In this document: positions 46,106 through 55,135 of the stretch, piece after piece
Numbering within the stretch: position 1 is the first letter of the stretch
Layout: every line of letters starts with the position of its first letter
Assembly (NCBI GenBank): GCA_963971285.1
Contig: OZ020255.1
Coordinates: 9,940,931 to 10,004,930 of the forward strand
DNA from: Astropecten irregularis
Taxonomy: Eukaryota > Echinodermata > Asteroidea > Paxillosida > Astropectinidae
Length of the DNA: 64,000 bases
Direction: 5' to 3'
Notes under the pieces: generated by a model
Seen by the model: only the letters and a program-made list of their open reading frames with translations
Told to the model about the DNA's origin: nothing
Databases searched by the model: none
Program-made: the position numbers and the translations under genes

Positions 46106-46168
46106 AAGCCTAAGTCTGAGCCTGAGCCTGAGCCTAAGCCCGAGCCCCCGTTTCGTAAACGCACCTAG
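45726..46168 (+). mobile_element. G-family foldback element, copy 4, both arms expanded
   Basis: GGGGCGTATACGAAACGGAG opens an arm of about 20 GGCTCA-type units (45746-45872). Then come TCAGCATATGGATGTCAGAG, a mirrored GACATCCATAATGCTG, the core, and an opposite arm of about 18 GAGCCT-type units (46046-46146) ending CCGTTTCGTAAACGCACCTA. With both arms expanded, the DNA could form a hairpin of well over 100 bp. Gln-Ala, Glu-Pro and Leu-Ser repeat frames are shadows. Confidence 0.88.
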
Positions 46169-46184
46169 TACTTCCAGACCTGTC

Positions 46185-46202
46185 TTTTTTTTTTTTTTTT
46201 TT
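46185..46202 (+). repeat. Poly-T, 18 bases
   Basis: A homopolymer 16 bases beyond the G element's end. It might be the poly-A tail of a minus-strand retroposed sequence, but no body was recognised. Confidence 0.8.
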
Positions 46203-46788
46203 ACGTCAGATGGACCTCAACGTTATTGACAACTAAATTGGATCCTAATGTGGCTGTCACTGGGTCTTCAAGCCGTAGAATAACACACAATAACAGGTTC
46301 AATCTCTGACATCCTATAAAGCCCAGTCTACGCGAGTTACGTCAACATTGCTCTAAGTGATTGACGTCCGCTCAAGAGGCCAAAAATAATTCATTTTCCT
46401 TTTCCCATGAGGGACAGCCACTGGGTTTATTGCCAAGGGTAAATTAAAATGATCGGCTTGCAGTCCCAGCCGATGCTTTATCGCTCCCAATGCAACCCTG
46501 CTGTGCAGCATCATGGATGAACGTATACATTAGATGCAATTCACATCTGTTTGATACGCATCGCAACATTCTCCGAGCTTATACGTTTCATTATCGGCAA
46601 TTAGATAACCAAACCCAATTACAAACAACATTGGCCTCATTTTGTTTGGCCAGACCCCCCTCCTGGTTTGAAAGTTCAGTGCTGTTCATTAGGGGAATTA
46701 TCCCGATTTAGGATGTAAGGACCTAGATACGGTTATAAATGTTTATGCTCTTACGGGGAGAAATCGCGCCAATTAGAATTTAAAGCAA
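46203..46788. other. Unassigned DNA
   Basis: No feature was recognised. Confidence 0.35.
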
Positions 46789-47232
46789 GATTTGAGGCTT
46801 TACTTGGTGACAATTGGTATGTGAATCGGTTCGCGGAAACACCATGTAAGAATCGTTCGTACTTTTGCACTTCTATTTTGTTCGCACTTCTCGTATAAGG
46901 TTTCAACGTTTCGACTAGCCTGCTCTACTCCTCATCAGGAGACTGATCTCGGCCCGATTTCACAAAGCACTAAGATTGATCTTAAGTGTAAGTTCAATCC
47001 TAATTGCTAGGCAAAGTGTGATGTCACAATACAAATCACTATGGAAATACTGGCAACACATCTTAAGATCAATCTTAGTGTTTGGTGAAATCCAGCGCAG
47101 GAGACTTATCGTCTCCCGATGATGACTATTAAGCAGGCTAGTTGGAACGTTGAGACCTTACGAGAAGTGTGGACGAAGTGCGAAAGTACGAACGATTCTT
47201 ACATGGTGTTTTCGCAAACCGATCCACACAAT
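46789..47232. mobile_element. Hairpin element with a second foldback at its apex
   Basis: The left arm (46789-46944) and right arm (47099-47232) are reverse complements containing GACAATTGGTATGTG, AACACCATGTAAGAATCG and ACGTTTCGACTAGCCTGC. With the insert removed, the apex reads GGAGACTTATCGTCTCC, a small perfect stem. The single arm at 14508 is a second copy. It is interrupted by the element at 46945-47098. Confidence 0.82.
46945..47098. mobile_element. 154-bp foldback with 8-bp target duplication
   Basis: Flanked by exact AGGAGACT on both sides (46937-46944 and 47099-47106). Termini are GGCCCGATTTCACAAAGCAC on the left and, as complement, CTGGATTTCACCAAACACTA on the right, continuing into AAGATTGATCTTAAG arms. 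An 8-bp duplication is the hallmark of hAT-superfamily insertion, so this is probably a hAT-type MITE. Its GATTTCAC core matches the A family. Confidence 0.82.
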
Positions 47233-47800
47233 TTAAAGCTACTTATTTTTACATTTTAATTGATAATTTTATAACCAATTACTGCATAAGTGCTGCTATC
47301 AATGCTAGAACAGCAAAACCAAGACTAAAACCGAAACTCAGCTAACACTTTCCCGAGCAATCTGATGTTTATTTCTGTTTCCAATTTTCTGCAAAGGCAA
47401 CTGTATATTTAAAAACATCTAATTGACATTTTATTTGAGCTGAAAAGTTTACATGTTTGATTTGATTCATGACAAATCAAATTATAAACAGCCTGCAGCT
47501 GCTCTATCACATTTACCAATGTTGGACATGCCTTTAATCAACATTTATCAAGAGATTCTTTCCAGTTAGAAATTTTGATTGACTTCATTTTTTGGTCAAA
47601 CGTTCCGTAATGGCTGTCCAAAATTATAACCAGTTTATATTCAGAATAGCGTTATTCGTAAATTTAATTTTGTATAGAGTGCACGTGTGCGGAATTTCAT
47701 AAGCACATCAAAAACTCTAATAGATCGAGCACATACGGCCTACATGGATGCTTTACCTAAAATGTTAGGCCTAACGGTCCCTCTGAAATACCCAAGAAAG
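47233..47800. other. Unassigned; E-type remnant near 47430-47540
   Basis: GACAAATCAAATTATAAACA, then GCCTGCAGCTGCTCTATCAC, is shared with 55060-55110, a diverged E-family interior. The remainder is unassigned. Confidence 0.45.
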
Positions 47801-48172
47801 TTAAAGGTAATATCATACTTTGGTTTTTGTCAAAGAAATACAGATTCATGGGCACAATATCAAAACAGATACAGTAACAGTCACCTGTAAAAATAAAAAA
47901 AAAAGTCCCATACGGTGCTCACCTTTTGAGAAAACGGTGAAAAACGGCCACAGTATTTCTTAAGTCTTTTCTCTTTTGTTTTTGATCTTCAAAAGATCAA
48001 CAATTAATTTGGGTCGCTGGTTTTACTCTTTTCTGGATAATTACAGCATTTCAGGCAGAACAAAATGTAACGGTATGTTTCGACCATCACCATCTTTATA
48101 CCCTGTAAGTTATAGGTAAATCTGTGAACATTTCTATTTCGGTATGCTACCAAAGTATGATACTACCTTTAA
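47801..48172 (-). mobile_element. D-family MITE, reverse, full length
   Basis: TTAAAGGTAATATCATACTT to CAAAGTATGATACTACCTTT, 372 bp. It has an A insertion (AAATAAAAAAAAAAGTCCC) after the CAGTCACCTG block. Confidence 0.85.
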
Positions 48173-48667
48173 GCATGACGACTCCCGTAGGAATCAAACG
48201 CATAAATAAATAATAACAAAAAAACAGATACAAAATAAGAGAAGAATGATGTTACAGTAAAACATATCATGTTACAACTTCCTGCTTAGTGCTTGCCGCT
48301 TCGACTTCCACGACCAAAAAAAAAGACGGTTTCAAATATCTTCCCCATCCGCTTTTCCATTCAACATATCGAAACATCGGATATCTTTTTCGGGGAAAGC
48401 ATTTGCACGTTTCCCGTCAACATACATTTCAGGCAAGACGAAAAAAGGGCATATTTTGTTACATTTTGGCACTATAATTATCTCAGCTCTTTTTTTTAGG
48501 GTATATGTGAAATTTCTCAACAAGTCATCTTAAGAATTCGGACTTCCTAAAGGGGATCCGGACGAATCAGGTTACGGGTTCAAGTTAGAATGTTGCTAAA
48601 TGAAGCTGTGTTTTGTTTACTAGGGGATAAAATGACAAAATTACAGTTCATTATATTGGCGCGGCCT
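48173..48667. other. Unassigned DNA
   Basis: No feature was recognised; the open frames at 48289-48523 overlap on both strands without motif. Confidence 0.35.
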
Positions 48668-48886
48668 GAGGCCTATTTCACGGCCCTGCTTAGCACAAGA
48701 ATTTGCTATAACCATACAGGGGCCAATTTCACAGAGCTGCTTAGCACAACAAAAATCGCTAAGCATGAAATTTCTGCCTATTTTTTTTTGCCAGGATTAA
48801 CTAACAAATTTCCATGTGTTGTGTATCACTTGCAATTGTTCTTTGGCTGTTTTTCGCTGACCATGAATATCAATGGATTTTTTTAA
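48668..48886 (+). mobile_element. C-family MITE with duplicated 5' end
   Basis: A partial 5' end (GGCCTATTTCACGGCCCTGC TTAGCAC) at 48668-48718 is followed at 48719 by a second, better one (GGGGCCAATTTCACAGAGCT GCTTAGCAC) and the interior with CTGACCATGAATATCAATGG. The right end is truncated. Confidence 0.72.
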
Positions 48887-48923
48887 AGTTGTGCGTGTTT
48901 TTTTTTTGGTTATTCATTATACA

Positions 48924-49274
48924 TCAGGGTGTCCCCAACAACTATGTCGAGAACTATTACAAACTATTACAAAATTGGACTAAAATTGAGTGAAAAAACT
49001 AATTCTGAACTACCCAACCTCAAAACCCGATTTCCATCTTTCTTTCATACACATTATGTGTGTATTGACCACTATGCGTGCTATCCTTGCAAAATTGTTT
49101 TTAAGGAGTATACTCTTTCAATTGGTCATGTTTTCGCCAATTTCAGTCCCAATATGCTTAAATTCTTCATGGTGATAGCGAAGACATGGTTGTATCACAT
49201 GTGAATCTCGAGGAGATAAACAGTTCAATTTTTATGTAATAGTTCTCGACACAGTTTTTTTTGGGACACCCTGT
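48924..49274. mobile_element. CAGGGTGTCCC-type foldback, about 350 bp
   Basis: CAGGGTGTCCCCAACAACTA at the left and, as complement, CAGGGTGTCCCAAAAAAAAC at the right. Both continue into GTCGAGAACTATTACA, giving inverted ends of about 35 bp. TATAC flanks each side, consistent with TA-targeted insertion. The interior differs from the 30387 element, so only the terminal signal is shared. The 91-codon frame inside has no transposase motif. Confidence 0.8.
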
Positions 49275-50129
49275 ATACCAATGCTTGATGAATAGGAAAG
49301 AGGTACACTGAAGAACACAGCCGTTCGTTTGAAACTGCACATTAATCCATCACATAGAACAATCCAAATATGCTATAATTGGATGATCAGAATAAGGAAT
49401 AAAATGTACCCTGGGAGGTAAATTCTAACATAAAATGCCCACAGGGAGAAGTGGCCAAGCCTGGGGTATACCATTTTCAGTCGGCCAGACAAGAAGACAT
49501 CGTAGTTTTTCAAATGAGACGGAAAAAACGGTTATAAAAAGCCAGGATTTTGTTAAAAATAGGAAATAAGACCTGGAATGGCCACGAGCGAAGGATGGCC
49601 TCTAAGTGCTTCCGTTCACTAGAAATAGATAATATAGACACTTCAGTCGAAGACGCACTGCCAATGACGACATTTAATGACGTTTGCAAGACGGAATCTA
49701 AAACTTGAGTTGAGTTGAGTGCTACACCAAGTTACAAATTCATTGCAATTTTAGTTTCCAAAAAAGGTAACTTTTACATCCGCAACAAATGGATACAATT
49801 CATTTATTAGAGTGGTTAGCACAATCAAGCCATTTGCGTAAGTTTCTCTGGAAGCGAACCAATTGCAAGCGAAAATGGACGAAAAACGCATGAATACGTT
49901 GAGATGTTTCAATCAATTCACACACGGGAGAAGATGATGCGAAATTCGAAATTAGGAATAGAGTCATAACAGAGATAGTTTACATAAGAACACTGACAGG
50001 AAATCCTTTCTAGAGATTAAAGTTAATAAAAAAGCGAAGCAGATTGAATTGAAAATTTTGACCGCAAAACAAACAAACAAACCAAAAAATCCGAAAGCAG
50101 TCACAAAAAACACAACCAGCACTCAGCCT
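49275..50129. other. Unassigned DNA
   Basis: No feature was recognised. Confidence 0.35.
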
Positions 50130-50279
50130 GGGGTCGATTTCACGAAGCCCTACGATCAATCGTAACTCGATTTACGAAGGATAACCCATCGTAGATGCAT
50201 GGCCTATCCTATGTGGAACAGCATGCATGAAATATCCTACGATTGATAGTAAGTTACGATGAGTTTGGTGAAATCAACC
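50130..50279 (-). mobile_element. A-family MITE, reverse
   Basis: GGGGTCGATTTCACGAAGCC to GAGTTTGGTGAAATCAACC. CTCGATTTACGAAGG shows one damaged palindrome. Confidence 0.88.
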
Positions 50280-50909
50280 ACTGGATTGCTGTATCTTCAC
50301 TGTGCAATCCGTTGGCCGAGATAAGAAGAAAAAGAAGAAGTAAAATAAAAACTAGATACATGCACCATCAGACACTAGCAAAACCAGGACAGCTCACACA
50401 CGAACAAACACTTAGTATGTTTGATTTGTACCATCAAGCTTACCAGAGGTTATAGATCCATGTGCCTAGGCCCACAGCTTGCCTCTCATCACCTTCAAGG
50501 AGTAAATTCAGTTTCCGTGGCTGGATCACGCCAGAGCTTCGCAACAACGTCTTACCACTGACCGCGCACTAGACATTTGAACCACTTTACCTACGACCAA
50601 GTCAACGATCAACTCGATGTGTAGTGTAAAGTGCGCTTAAGGCATCAGTATACATACATCATACATTGATACACAAGTTGAGTGAGGAGCATATAACCAC
50701 GCCCACAAGCCTTCATGATTGGTCTACTACCTGCGCGCATGCGCACTCCACCTCGAGCCAGCATTCAATATAATTTAACTCCAAAAACCTTTTCCATTGC
50801 TGTGATGCACGAAGCTTGCCCCCAAGAGAAACATCCAACCTATCGATACAGTGTTACCACAGAAACAAGCCGAGATGAATGGGGAGATACGTTTGTACGG
50901 TCAAAACGT
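50280..50909. other. Unassigned DNA
   Basis: No feature was recognised. Confidence 0.35.
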
Positions 50910-51004
50910 ATGGTGTTCCATCTCTGCCAATGTCGCCTGGCGCCTGGCGCCTGGCGGGTGGCGCGTGGCGCCTGGCGACATTGGCAGAGATTAGGGAACA
51001 CCAT
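50910..51004. repeat. GC-rich palindrome with CGCCTGG repeats
   Basis: ATGGTGTTCCATCTCTGCCA then ATGTCGCCTGGCGCC is mirrored by GGCGCCTGGCGACAT, TGGCAGAGAT and GGAACACCAT. The arms are about 38 bp around a short GCGGGTGGCGCG centre. The left arm is extended by tandem CGCCTGG units that are themselves self-complementary in part (GGCGCC). Frames here are shadows. Confidence 0.88.
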
Positions 51005-52378
51005 AAAAACGGCACCGTATCCCATTGGGACCGTGCCTCGTACACTACATTGTGTAGACGGAAGGACGAAATGTAGTTGAAGTTCTCACTGGAGATTTAA
51101 ACACACTGTAATTCGCAGGAGTACGCTCACCTTAAAGCCAGACAGTCAACCAATTGTACCTAATGAACTGGACACCACTGGACGTTGTAAAATAGCCTTT
51201 AAGTACAACATCAGCACACAAAGTGGACACATCTAAATGAATAGACAAAATGAATAAATGTATAAGTACTAAACTGCTGCAAATTGTTCATCCACCAAAA
51301 AATGACCTGAAATAAAAGGAAGGCCTTTAGAGACTGAGCCTGCCGAACCTCAGCAGCTGCCATGAGCAAATAAATACATTTCTCTGTAATTCCTCATCAG
51401 TTTCTTCGTCCCACAAGAACTGCATAACGGGTTGCAAACCATGCACAGACCGGCTTATGTGATTGAACTGCTCGGAGCCATATGAGTTTGAGCTGAACAT
51501 CAGTACCGTGTAAAACCTAATAATGTAACGGCAGAGTAATCAGTTTTCATGGTCGGTCAAACAATGGAGGATTTTACCGCTCTTAATTGAGGCTCTCTGC
51601 CACGTAATTGGGTTTCGTGTCTGCGACAGACCTGTACTTCAATAAGTCAATTAACTACGATTTATTTCTTTTCGTTACTCAAGTAGAATGCAATGTTACA
51701 GACAGTGAACTCAAAATTTACAAACCTCTGCTTTGTGCTTAATAGAAAAGCCAACAGTTCACCATACAAAGGCATTTCAATTGTACTTCACATGTTTACA
51801 ATTTTGCTCGCATCACTTTACCTAAGGGTTTTGAAATGTTTTTTTTTTATTCAGAAACTGACAACAGTTCGTGAACTAAGCCCTTCGAAGTCTACGTATA
51901 CTCTTAGATTACAACACATCAGAGACAATAATTGTAAGGAAGTCAAACCAATTGTTTGGTGTTGTCCAGACAATGTTTGAAGTAATTGATCTTTCCCAAC
52001 GCTTGACAACAATTAGTTATCTTGACGTGTCCCTTCACAGCTACTATACATAACTAGGACGTGGATTTTTAAAGATGAGTTTTCGACCATTTCCCCCTTT
52101 ACAGAATCCTCGTAAAACTACGAATGTGTAGGATGCTATAAGTACGATGAACAGTTCAAACACGGCAAAAAGAAGGAAAATAAAAACTGTATAAGTATAA
52201 CAGTAGTACGCTATTGAAAAGCAATGCCTTGAATGCACAAGGCTCTAAAGCCAACGCACTATGGCTACCACCATAAAACAACAGCACAAACATCGTCTTG
52301 CATTATCTTATATGCAGATTTGACCGGCTCTGCGTGAATGTCCATAGTCTATGCAACAAAACAAGGATTGTGAGTCCT
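51005..52378. other. Unassigned; K-type flank at 51269-51320
   Basis: ACTAAACTGCTGCAAATTGT then TCATCCACCAAAAAATGACC matches the flank of the K elements, but no minisatellite unit follows. This could be an element that never gained, or has lost, its array. Confidence 0.5.
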
Positions 52379-52519
52379 GGGGTCGATTTCACCAAACGCA
52401 TCATAACTTACGATCAATCGCAGGATTGTGATGCATTTCAGCCAGCTATGTACGATACAATGGGTTATCTTCCCTAACTCGAGTTACGATCGATCGTATT
52501 GATTCTTGAAATCGACCCC
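52379..52519 (+). mobile_element. A-family MITE, forward (first of three)
   Basis: GGGGTCGATTTCACCAAACG to TGATTCTTGAAATCGACCCC; both palindromes present. Confidence 0.88.
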
Positions 52520-52520
52520 T

Positions 52521-52640
52521 GGAACGTTTTCACCAAACTCATCGTAACTCACTATCAATCGCAGGACTTGTGATGCATTGCAGCCCTACGAAGGATATCA
52601 GGATACGATGGGTTACCCTTCGTAACTCGACTTACGATCG
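52521..52640 (+). mobile_element. A-family MITE, forward, right end missing
   Basis: Begins GAACGTTTTCACCAAACTCA and runs to GACTTACGATCGA, where the next copy cuts in. It has a GGATATCAGGATACGATGGG duplication. Confidence 0.85.
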
Positions 52641-52780
52641 ACTCATCGACCAAACTCATCGTAACTTACTATCAATCGTAGGACTTATGATGCATTGCAG
52701 CCCTATGTACGATGTGATGGGTTATTTTTTTTTTTTAACTCGAGTTACGATTGATCGTAGGGCTTCGTGAAATAGACCCC
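52641..52780 (+). mobile_element. A-family MITE, forward (third of three)
   Basis: CTCATCGACCAAACTCATCG to GGGCTTCGTGAAATAGACCC. It has an internal run of about ten T after GGGTTA. Confidence 0.87.
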
Positions 52781-54203
52781 TGCACACAGAAAGGCCTAAC
52801 ATAAAGGTTTAATTAATTTGGTATCTGTTATTTCCCTGTCTTTCCTCCTGTTTCAAAGATACAGCAAGATAAATAAAAGGTTCTCTGTCAAACACATAGC
52901 TTACATAAAAATCTGAAAAGAAAATGGACCTTTAAACATTTCACGACTGAGTAGAACCGGATTTAATCCCTTTAAGCCGGGTAAAGACGGCTTAGTAAAC
53001 AATATTTAGCACGGGTAAAAAGTTACATCCAATGTACTTTGCTGCAAAGAAATAGCTGGAGGACATTTTTCATAATTGTATTGACAGAGGTGGACAACCT
53101 ATGCCATACAACATTATGTTGGCATAATAGAGATAGCACGCATACAAGCAGCGGTATTCGTTAATCGTAGCTAGCTAGGGGCAAACCACCATGTGTGTAG
53201 TGCGGACGTGGTAGGGATTATTGGACCAGGGACTTGACTTGCTAGATAGATAGATAGATAAGTATTTATTCAGCCAATGTATAAGTTAAAAACCAATAAC
53301 ATCGGAAATTGTTTTGCACCTCGAGCTCTCTAAAAACACTGAATTACATGTACCTCTAAACATTAAAATGATTATTACAATACTTACAACAAACATTAGC
53401 CTTATTATACATTGACGATTTAAAAAGAAAAATATTATGAACAGTCCCCAAATCACCCGTTGATAGACGGGCTTGTGTAAAATCATCACTGAATCTATAA
53501 TCATATGCAACTACACGTTTTACAACCCATAGTACAGGGAACAAGTACGTACATCAGGAGAGAGCCAAACATTAACTACAAAAAGGAGAATTTAAGAAAT
53601 GTTAAAAGGTCGTAATGCGGACGTCAAACAAGGTATAACTGTTTGATATCTCTTTCGTGTTCACAGCCTAATTCTATGTCCACACAGGCCTCGCTGGTGT
53701 AACCCTAGATATTAAATTGCATCTTCAAATAAATTGTTTAGGCCTAACAACAACATCCATATTTTTGTCTCATCCAAAAGTCACATGAAATTACACATCA
53801 GTGAAAAGGTCTGCTCAATTCGTCAATATAATCTTAAAAACAAAATGTACTCCCAAAAAAATCAGTGTACGTTTGTCAGCAAAATAGCAAATATACCTGC
53901 GGGGAGAAGTTAAGATCTCCGTACACGTAAAATGATTCCGGTAACTGACGCAAGTCGCGACCAGACGATTTAATGGAAATTGTTTCCATCATAATACTCT
54001 TAAAATGTCGCCTAAGCTGTGATAGAAATCTAGGAACATTACTCCCCCATTTAAGGAGATATCCCTAAAAGATAGGCCTATAGTGCGGCGTGCTGTGCGA
54101 GCTCGTGAAGTCATTATACAATCGTTCCAGCTTTAACCTTTTGGCAGAAAGATTCACATCTCGACGCAATATGGACGTGAATTCCCTCTGCCTCGCGAAA
54201 CCT
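52781..54203. other. Unassigned; GATA repeat at 53243
   Basis: TAGATAGATAGATAGATAAG (53243-53262) is followed by TATTTATTCAGCCAATGT. Read on the minus strand, this resembles a 3' end AATAAATACTTATCTATC of a non-LTR retroelement. Minus-strand frames at 53286-53544 upstream of it are short and not identifiable. Confidence 0.35.
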
Positions 54204-54350
54204 GGGGTCGATTCCAACAAACTCATCGTAACTTACTACCAATCGTATGACTTGTGATGCATTGCAGCCCTACGTATACGTAGAACACCATGGGTTACCT
54301 TTCGTAACTCGAGTTACGATCGATTATAGGGCTTTGTGAAATCGGGCCCT
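54204..54350 (+). mobile_element. A-family MITE, forward
   Basis: GGGGTCGATTCCAACAAACT to GGGCTTTGTGAAATCGGGCC; a small insertion ACGTATACGTAGAACACC lies in the middle. Confidence 0.87.
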
Positions 54351-54769
54351 GGTTGCATAAAAACGGTCTCGGTGACCGGGAATCGAGATGAACTCTGTCC
54401 AGGTCCTCCGGGATCATTAACCGCTGGGGTTCTTCCCGGGGACCTGTAACCCACTTCACTTCGTTTTTAGGTCTAAAAAAGTGATATTAATGATCGTAAA
54501 CAATTTCCCCTGGAAGCCACAAAGCCGCAACTAATGAGGAATTCACTCCAGATAAAGGAAGCCCTAGCTTATCGCGTAGCCATTTGGTATCTTCGTATCT
54601 TTCTAAGGTATCCTCATTATCTATTCATCAGTCTAATGATCAGAAGTCTTACGGGGCATCAAGGCAAGCTCGCACGTAATGGATGACCTTTGTCAGGGAG
54701 CAGTTTCAAACTTTGATAACTTTCCAATCGAAAAAGAAGAGGTGAGCAAAATTTGAGGACGAAAAACGT
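54351..54769. other. Unassigned DNA
   Basis: No feature was recognised. Confidence 0.35.
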
Positions 54770-54799
54770 TGTGGCGTTGCAAAACGTATATGTCGATTG

Positions 54800-55135
54800 G
54801 CTTCACGTATAACTTACAGGGTATGGAGACGGTAATGGTAAAAACATACCGTGGAAATTGTTCTGCCTGAAATGCTAAATTCATCCAGAAAAAGAGTAAA
54901 ACCAAACACCAAAATATTTGTTATCTAGTCAAGATAAAAAATGAGACAGGTATTCCCACACAATTTGGGGTAACATTCGCAACGGTTTTTCGTCGTTTTC
55001 TACTGTTTCAAATTAATGATCAATTGAGCTGAACATTTCACAGGTTTGTTTTTTATTCAATGACAAATCAAATTATGAGCAGCCTGCAGCTGCTCTGTCA
55101 CCTTTACTACTGTTGTACATGCCTTTTAAAGTGAG
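54800..55135 (-). mobile_element. Diverged D/E-type element
   Basis: The left part (ACTTACAGGGTATGGAGACG, AAACATACCGTGGAAATTG) follows the D/E pattern. The right part (GAGCTGAACATTTCACAGG, ATCAAATTATGAGCAGCC, TGTACATGCCTTTTA) follows the E pattern. The central palindrome has decayed. Confidence 0.6.

Noticed and set aside
48929-49204. Transposase inside the 48924 element
   Set aside because: No catalytic DDE/D spacing or helix-turn-helix motif is visible, and the frame is only 91 codons.
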